DNA of 7,396 bases from an uncultured Myxococcales bacterium. Lineage in GTDB: Bacteria > Myxococcota_A > UBA9042. Positions within the stretch are counted from its first letter, which is position 1. Each line of letters begins with the position of its first letter. The notes below the pieces were generated by a model that was given only the letters and a program-made list of their open reading frames with translations, was not told the origin of the DNA and did not search any database. A program made the position numbers and the translations under genes. The stretch is from assembly GCA_937915965.1 (NCBI GenBank), contig CALGHC010000374.1, positions 1 through 7,396 of the forward strand, read 5' to 3'. This document shows positions 5,445-7,396 of the stretch, piece after piece.

Positions 5445-6914
5445 CTAGCGGATCATCGTGCGCTCGGACGAAGCCGAGTAGTTGATGAATACCGTCTTGA
5501 TCTCGGTATAGAAGTTCAACCCTTCTTTGGCCATCTCGCGGTCACCGACGCCAGTGGCCTTGGTGCCACCGAAGGGCAGCTGGGCCTCGCCGCCGATAGT
5601 CGGCTCGTTGACGTGCACCATGCCGACCTCAACGCCCTCGATGAAACGCATCGCCTTGTTGATATCGCTGGTGAAAATCGCCGCGCTCAGGCCGTACTCG
5701 ACAGCGTTGGCCATTCGAATGGCTTCGTCGAAATCCTGCGCGGTGCTGACGGCGACCACCGGGCCGAAGATCTCTTCCTGGAAGACACGCATGCCCGGGT
5801 CGACGTCGCAGAAGATGGTGGGCTCGACAAAGTAGCCCATGTCCAATCCTGCCGGCCGCCCGCCTCCGTGGACCAGGCGTGCGCCCTCGGCGCGCGCGAT
5901 CGCGATGTAGTCCAAATCGGTCTTCAGCTGTTCGGCGTCCGCAGCTGGACCCATCGTGACGGTCGGATCAGCCGGGTCGCCGATCTTCAAGGCTTGCGCC
6001 TTGCCGACGAGGGCCTCGAGCAACGCATCAACGACATCGGGGTGGGCGATCACGCGACTGGTCGCAGTGCAGCGCTGGCCGGTGCCACCAAATCCGCCAC
6101 TGGCTATGGCAGACGCTGCCTTGTCGATGTCGGCGTCGGCCAACACGACGACCGCGTTCTTGCCGCCCATCTCGCAAGTGACCTTGGCGCCGCGAGCCGC
6201 GGCGGTGTCACATAGCGCCATACCGATGCCGTTCGACCCAGTAAACGACAACGCCCGCACAGCTTTGTGCTCGACGAGGCGTTGCCCGGCGGTCGCTCCA
6301 GACCCCACGATCATGTTGAGCACACCGGGGGGCACGCCGGCCTCCTCAAAGCACTCGACCAACAGCGACGCGGTGCCCGGCGTGATGCTGGCCGGCTTGA
6401 AAACCACGGTGTTGCCAGCGACCAGCGCCGGGGCGATCTTCCAGCAAGCGATCGCCCAGGGGAAATTCCACGGCGTGATCGCGCCAACCACACCGATCGG
6501 CCGGCGGATCGTGCAGACAAAGGTGTCGCGAACCTCGGACGGCGACGTCCGCCCCTCGATGCGGAAGCCCTCGCCGGCATAGTACTCAAGCACGTTGATT
6601 CCCTTGGCGGTCTCGCCGCGGGCCTCGGCCTGCACCTTGCCTATCTCGCGGGTCATCATCGCGGCGATCTCGTCCGCGCGACGCCGGGCGACCTCCACCG
6701 TGCGCCACAGCAAGCGGCCGCGCTCAGGGCCTGGGACCTTGCTCCAGCTATCGAAGGCCTCCATGGCGGCGGCGACCGCCCTCTCGGTGTCATCGCTGCC
6801 GGCCGCGCCGAACTCCGCGATGATATCGTCGGTGTTGGCCGGGTTGATGTTGCGGATGGTCTTTCCGGTGTCGGGGCTATACCAATCGCCCGCAACAAAT
6901 GATCCGGTCTTCAT
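5445..6914 (-). CDS. NAD(P)-dependent aldehyde dehydrogenase, alpha-ketoglutaric semialdehyde dehydrogenase-like
   Basis: This 489-residue enzyme oxidises an aldehyde to its carboxylic acid using NAD+ or NADP+. Numbered from the Met at 6914, the key elements of the superfamily are intact: TPWN with the oxyanion Asn at 150, Lys 173 in VVFKPA for cofactor binding, FTGS at 224-227 at the Rossmann fold, the general base Glu 248 in CEMGGKN, the nucleophile Cys 282 in GQRCTATSR, and EIFGP at 381-385. Length is normal for the family. The YYAGEGFRIEG stretch, the ITPWNFPWAIACWKIAPAL stretch and the C-terminal LPFGGTKATG ... FYTEIKTVF resemble 2,5-dioxopentanoate dehydrogenases of sugar-acid and hydroxyproline catabolism, but several ALDH subfamilies share these, so the substrate is uncertain. 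The frame extends upstream to 6944, but AGGAGG 6 nt before 6914 fixes the shorter start. It lies downstream of a second aldehyde dehydrogenase on the same strand and converges on the lipoprotein gene. Confidence 0.95.
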   Translation of the reverse strand: MKTGSFVAGDWYSPDTGKTIRNINPANTDDIIAEFGAAGSDDTERAVAAAMEAFDSWSKVPGPERGRLLWRTVEVARRRADEIAAMMTREIGKVQAEARGETAKGINVLEYYAGEGFRIEGRTSPSEVRDTFVCTIRRPIGVVGAITPWNFPWAIACWKIAPALVAGNTVVFKPASITPGTASLLVECFEEAGVPPGVLNMIVGSGATAGQRLVEHKAVRALSFTGSNGIGMALCDTAAARGAKVTCEMGGKNAVVVLADADIDKAASAIASGGFGGTGQRCTATSRVIAHPDVVDALLEALVGKAQALKIGDPADPTVTMGPAADAEQLKTDLDYIAIARAEGARLVHGGGRPAGLDMGYFVEPTIFCDVDPGMRVFQEEIFGPVVAVSTAQDFDEAIRMANAVEYGLSAAIFTSDINKAMRFIEGVEVGMVHVNEPTIGGEAQLPFGGTKATGVGDREMAKEGLNFYTEIKTVFINYSASSERTMIR

Positions 6915-6920
6915 CGGGAA

Positions 6921-6926
6921 CCTCCT
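6921..6926 (-). promoter_or_regulatory. Consensus ribosome binding site that fixes the aldehyde dehydrogenase start
   Basis: The minus strand reads AGGAGG, a full Shine-Dalgarno match, 6 nt before the ATG at 6914. The alternative Met at 6944 lies upstream of this site and would add 10 residues that are not part of the usual ALDH N terminus. Confidence 0.8.
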
Positions 6927-6983
6927 GGAGGGTAGCGCGGCCAAACCAGCCGAGGCACCCCCAACGCAATCGTCTGGCGGCGG

Positions 6984-7011
6984 AGACTAGCACACCGTCC
7001 GGCGTTGAGAA
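6984..7011 (-). promoter_or_regulatory. Candidate promoter with extended -10 for the aldehyde dehydrogenase gene
   Basis: On the minus strand TTCTCA (7011-7006) is followed 16 nt later by TAGTCT (6989-6984), directly preceded by TGC. Transcription would begin near 6977, giving a leader of about 60 nt. This would let the gene be expressed independently of the aldehyde dehydrogenase gene upstream. The -35 is only a partial match. Confidence 0.3.
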
Positions 7012-7053
7012 CCCGGTCGAGCCAAGGTCTTTCGAGGCGGATCAGAGCGCTTC

Positions 7054-7074
7054 GGAGCGGGCAAACTGCGCTCC
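7054..7074 (-). terminator. Weak hairpin at the end of the upstream aldehyde dehydrogenase gene
   Basis: GGAGCG at 7054-7059 and CGCTCC at 7069-7074 are exact reverse complements around a 9-nt loop, and the hairpin touches the stop codon of the partial gene at 7074-7076. A second arm, GAGCGC at 7045-7050, could pair with GCGCTC at 7068-7073 instead. No T-tract follows on the minus strand, so termination here is doubtful. Confidence 0.2.
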
Positions 7075-7396
7075 TACGGCATCCCCAAGATGATCGTCTT
7101 CTTGACGGTGTAGTGGTCGAGCATCGCCTCAAGGCTGGCTTCCTTGCCCAGCCCGCTCGCCTTCACCCCGCCGTAGCTCAGCTGCGGCTGCACGACCAGA
7201 TGTCGATTGACCTGCACGACGCCGGCTTGCAGACGACGGGTCGCGTCGAGGGCGACACCGAGATCGCGCGTCCAGATGGTCGCGGCGAGGCCGTAGGGTG
7301 TCGCGTTGGCGAGGGCGACGGCGGTCTCGTAATCGTTGAAACGAAATAGCGCCACCACCGGACCGAAGATCTCCTCCTGGGCGACCCGACTGTCGT
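7074..7396 (-). CDS. Aldehyde dehydrogenase, C-terminal part (5' end beyond the window)
   Basis: The 106 visible residues run to a TAG stop and are the C terminus of an NAD(P)-dependent aldehyde dehydrogenase. The first readable residues, DSRVAQEEIFGPVVA, contain the conserved EEIFGP motif. They are followed by the usual DYETAVALANATPYGLAATIWTRD region, an AGVVQVN strand, and a SYGGVKASGLGKE motif in place of the common PFGG-x-K-x-SG. The reading frame is open to the right edge, so the gene continues outside the window with catalytic Cys and Glu unseen. It differs clearly from the neighbouring enzyme (SYGGVKASG against PFGGTKATG, different tail), so the two are not a recent duplication. They may serve the same pathway, but substrate and partner genes cannot be judged from this fragment. 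Confidence 0.92.
   Translation of the reverse strand, partial: DSRVAQEEIFGPVVALFRFNDYETAVALANATPYGLAATIWTRDLGVALDATRRLQAGVVQVNRHLVVQPQLSYGGVKASGLGKEASLEAMLDHYTVKKTIILGMP

Noticed and set aside
5325..6215. Long plus-strand open frame of 296 codons antisense to the aldehyde dehydrogenase
   Set aside because: It overlaps two genes with strong family motifs, shows no recognisable domain, and long antisense frames are expected in DNA this GC-rich.
6945..7073. Possible small gene between the two aldehyde dehydrogenases
   Set aside because: Only short frames without a ribosome site or recognisable motif are present; the space is better explained as a leader and control region.

Overview
The window is a GC-rich bacterial chromosomal segment carrying five complete genes and the 3' part of a sixth. 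No RNA gene, CRISPR array, insertion sequence, integrase or other mobile element could be supported. The best taxonomic hint is the cysteine-rich lipoprotein with an Asp/Ala-rich spacer after the lipobox (3911-5422), a protein style typical of Myxococcota and Bradymonadota (the former Deltaproteobacteria). A c-di-GMP receptor with a second, decayed PilZ-like domain fits the same group. This assignment is inference from protein style, not from a phylogenetic marker.

Layout, left to right. 1-148: short non-coding leader with a perfect 8-bp hairpin. 149-1663 (+): M32 carboxypeptidase with all family motifs intact. 1692-2420 (-): family 2 glycosyltransferase of the polyprenyl-phosphate sugar synthase type, converging on the peptidase with a 28-nt gap. 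2421-2658: divergent control region with candidate promoters for both flanking genes and short direct repeats. 2659-3816 (+): PilZ / PilZ-like / TPR protein. 3911-5422 (+): cysteine-rich outer-envelope lipoprotein with 44 cysteines beyond its lipid-anchor cysteine. 5445-6914 (-): NAD(P)-dependent aldehyde dehydrogenase resembling alpha-ketoglutaric semialdehyde dehydrogenases, converging on the lipoprotein gene with a 22-nt gap. 7074 to the right edge (-): C-terminal part of a second, clearly different aldehyde dehydrogenase.

How the genes relate: there is no convincing operon covering the whole window. The two aldehyde dehydrogenases share a strand and could act on related aldehydes. However, they are 159 bp apart, and the downstream one has its own strong ribosome binding site and a candidate promoter. 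The PilZ protein and the lipoprotein are codirectional but also seem to have separate promoters. Most of the window looks like ordinary housekeeping or peripheral metabolism. The least conventional items are the PilZ-PilZ-like-TPR architecture, the cysteine-rich lipoprotein, a perfect 12-bp hairpin inside the end of the PilZ gene, and a shared TGCTA-type extended -10 motif in front of two genes. I found no convincing evidence of a new multi-gene system.
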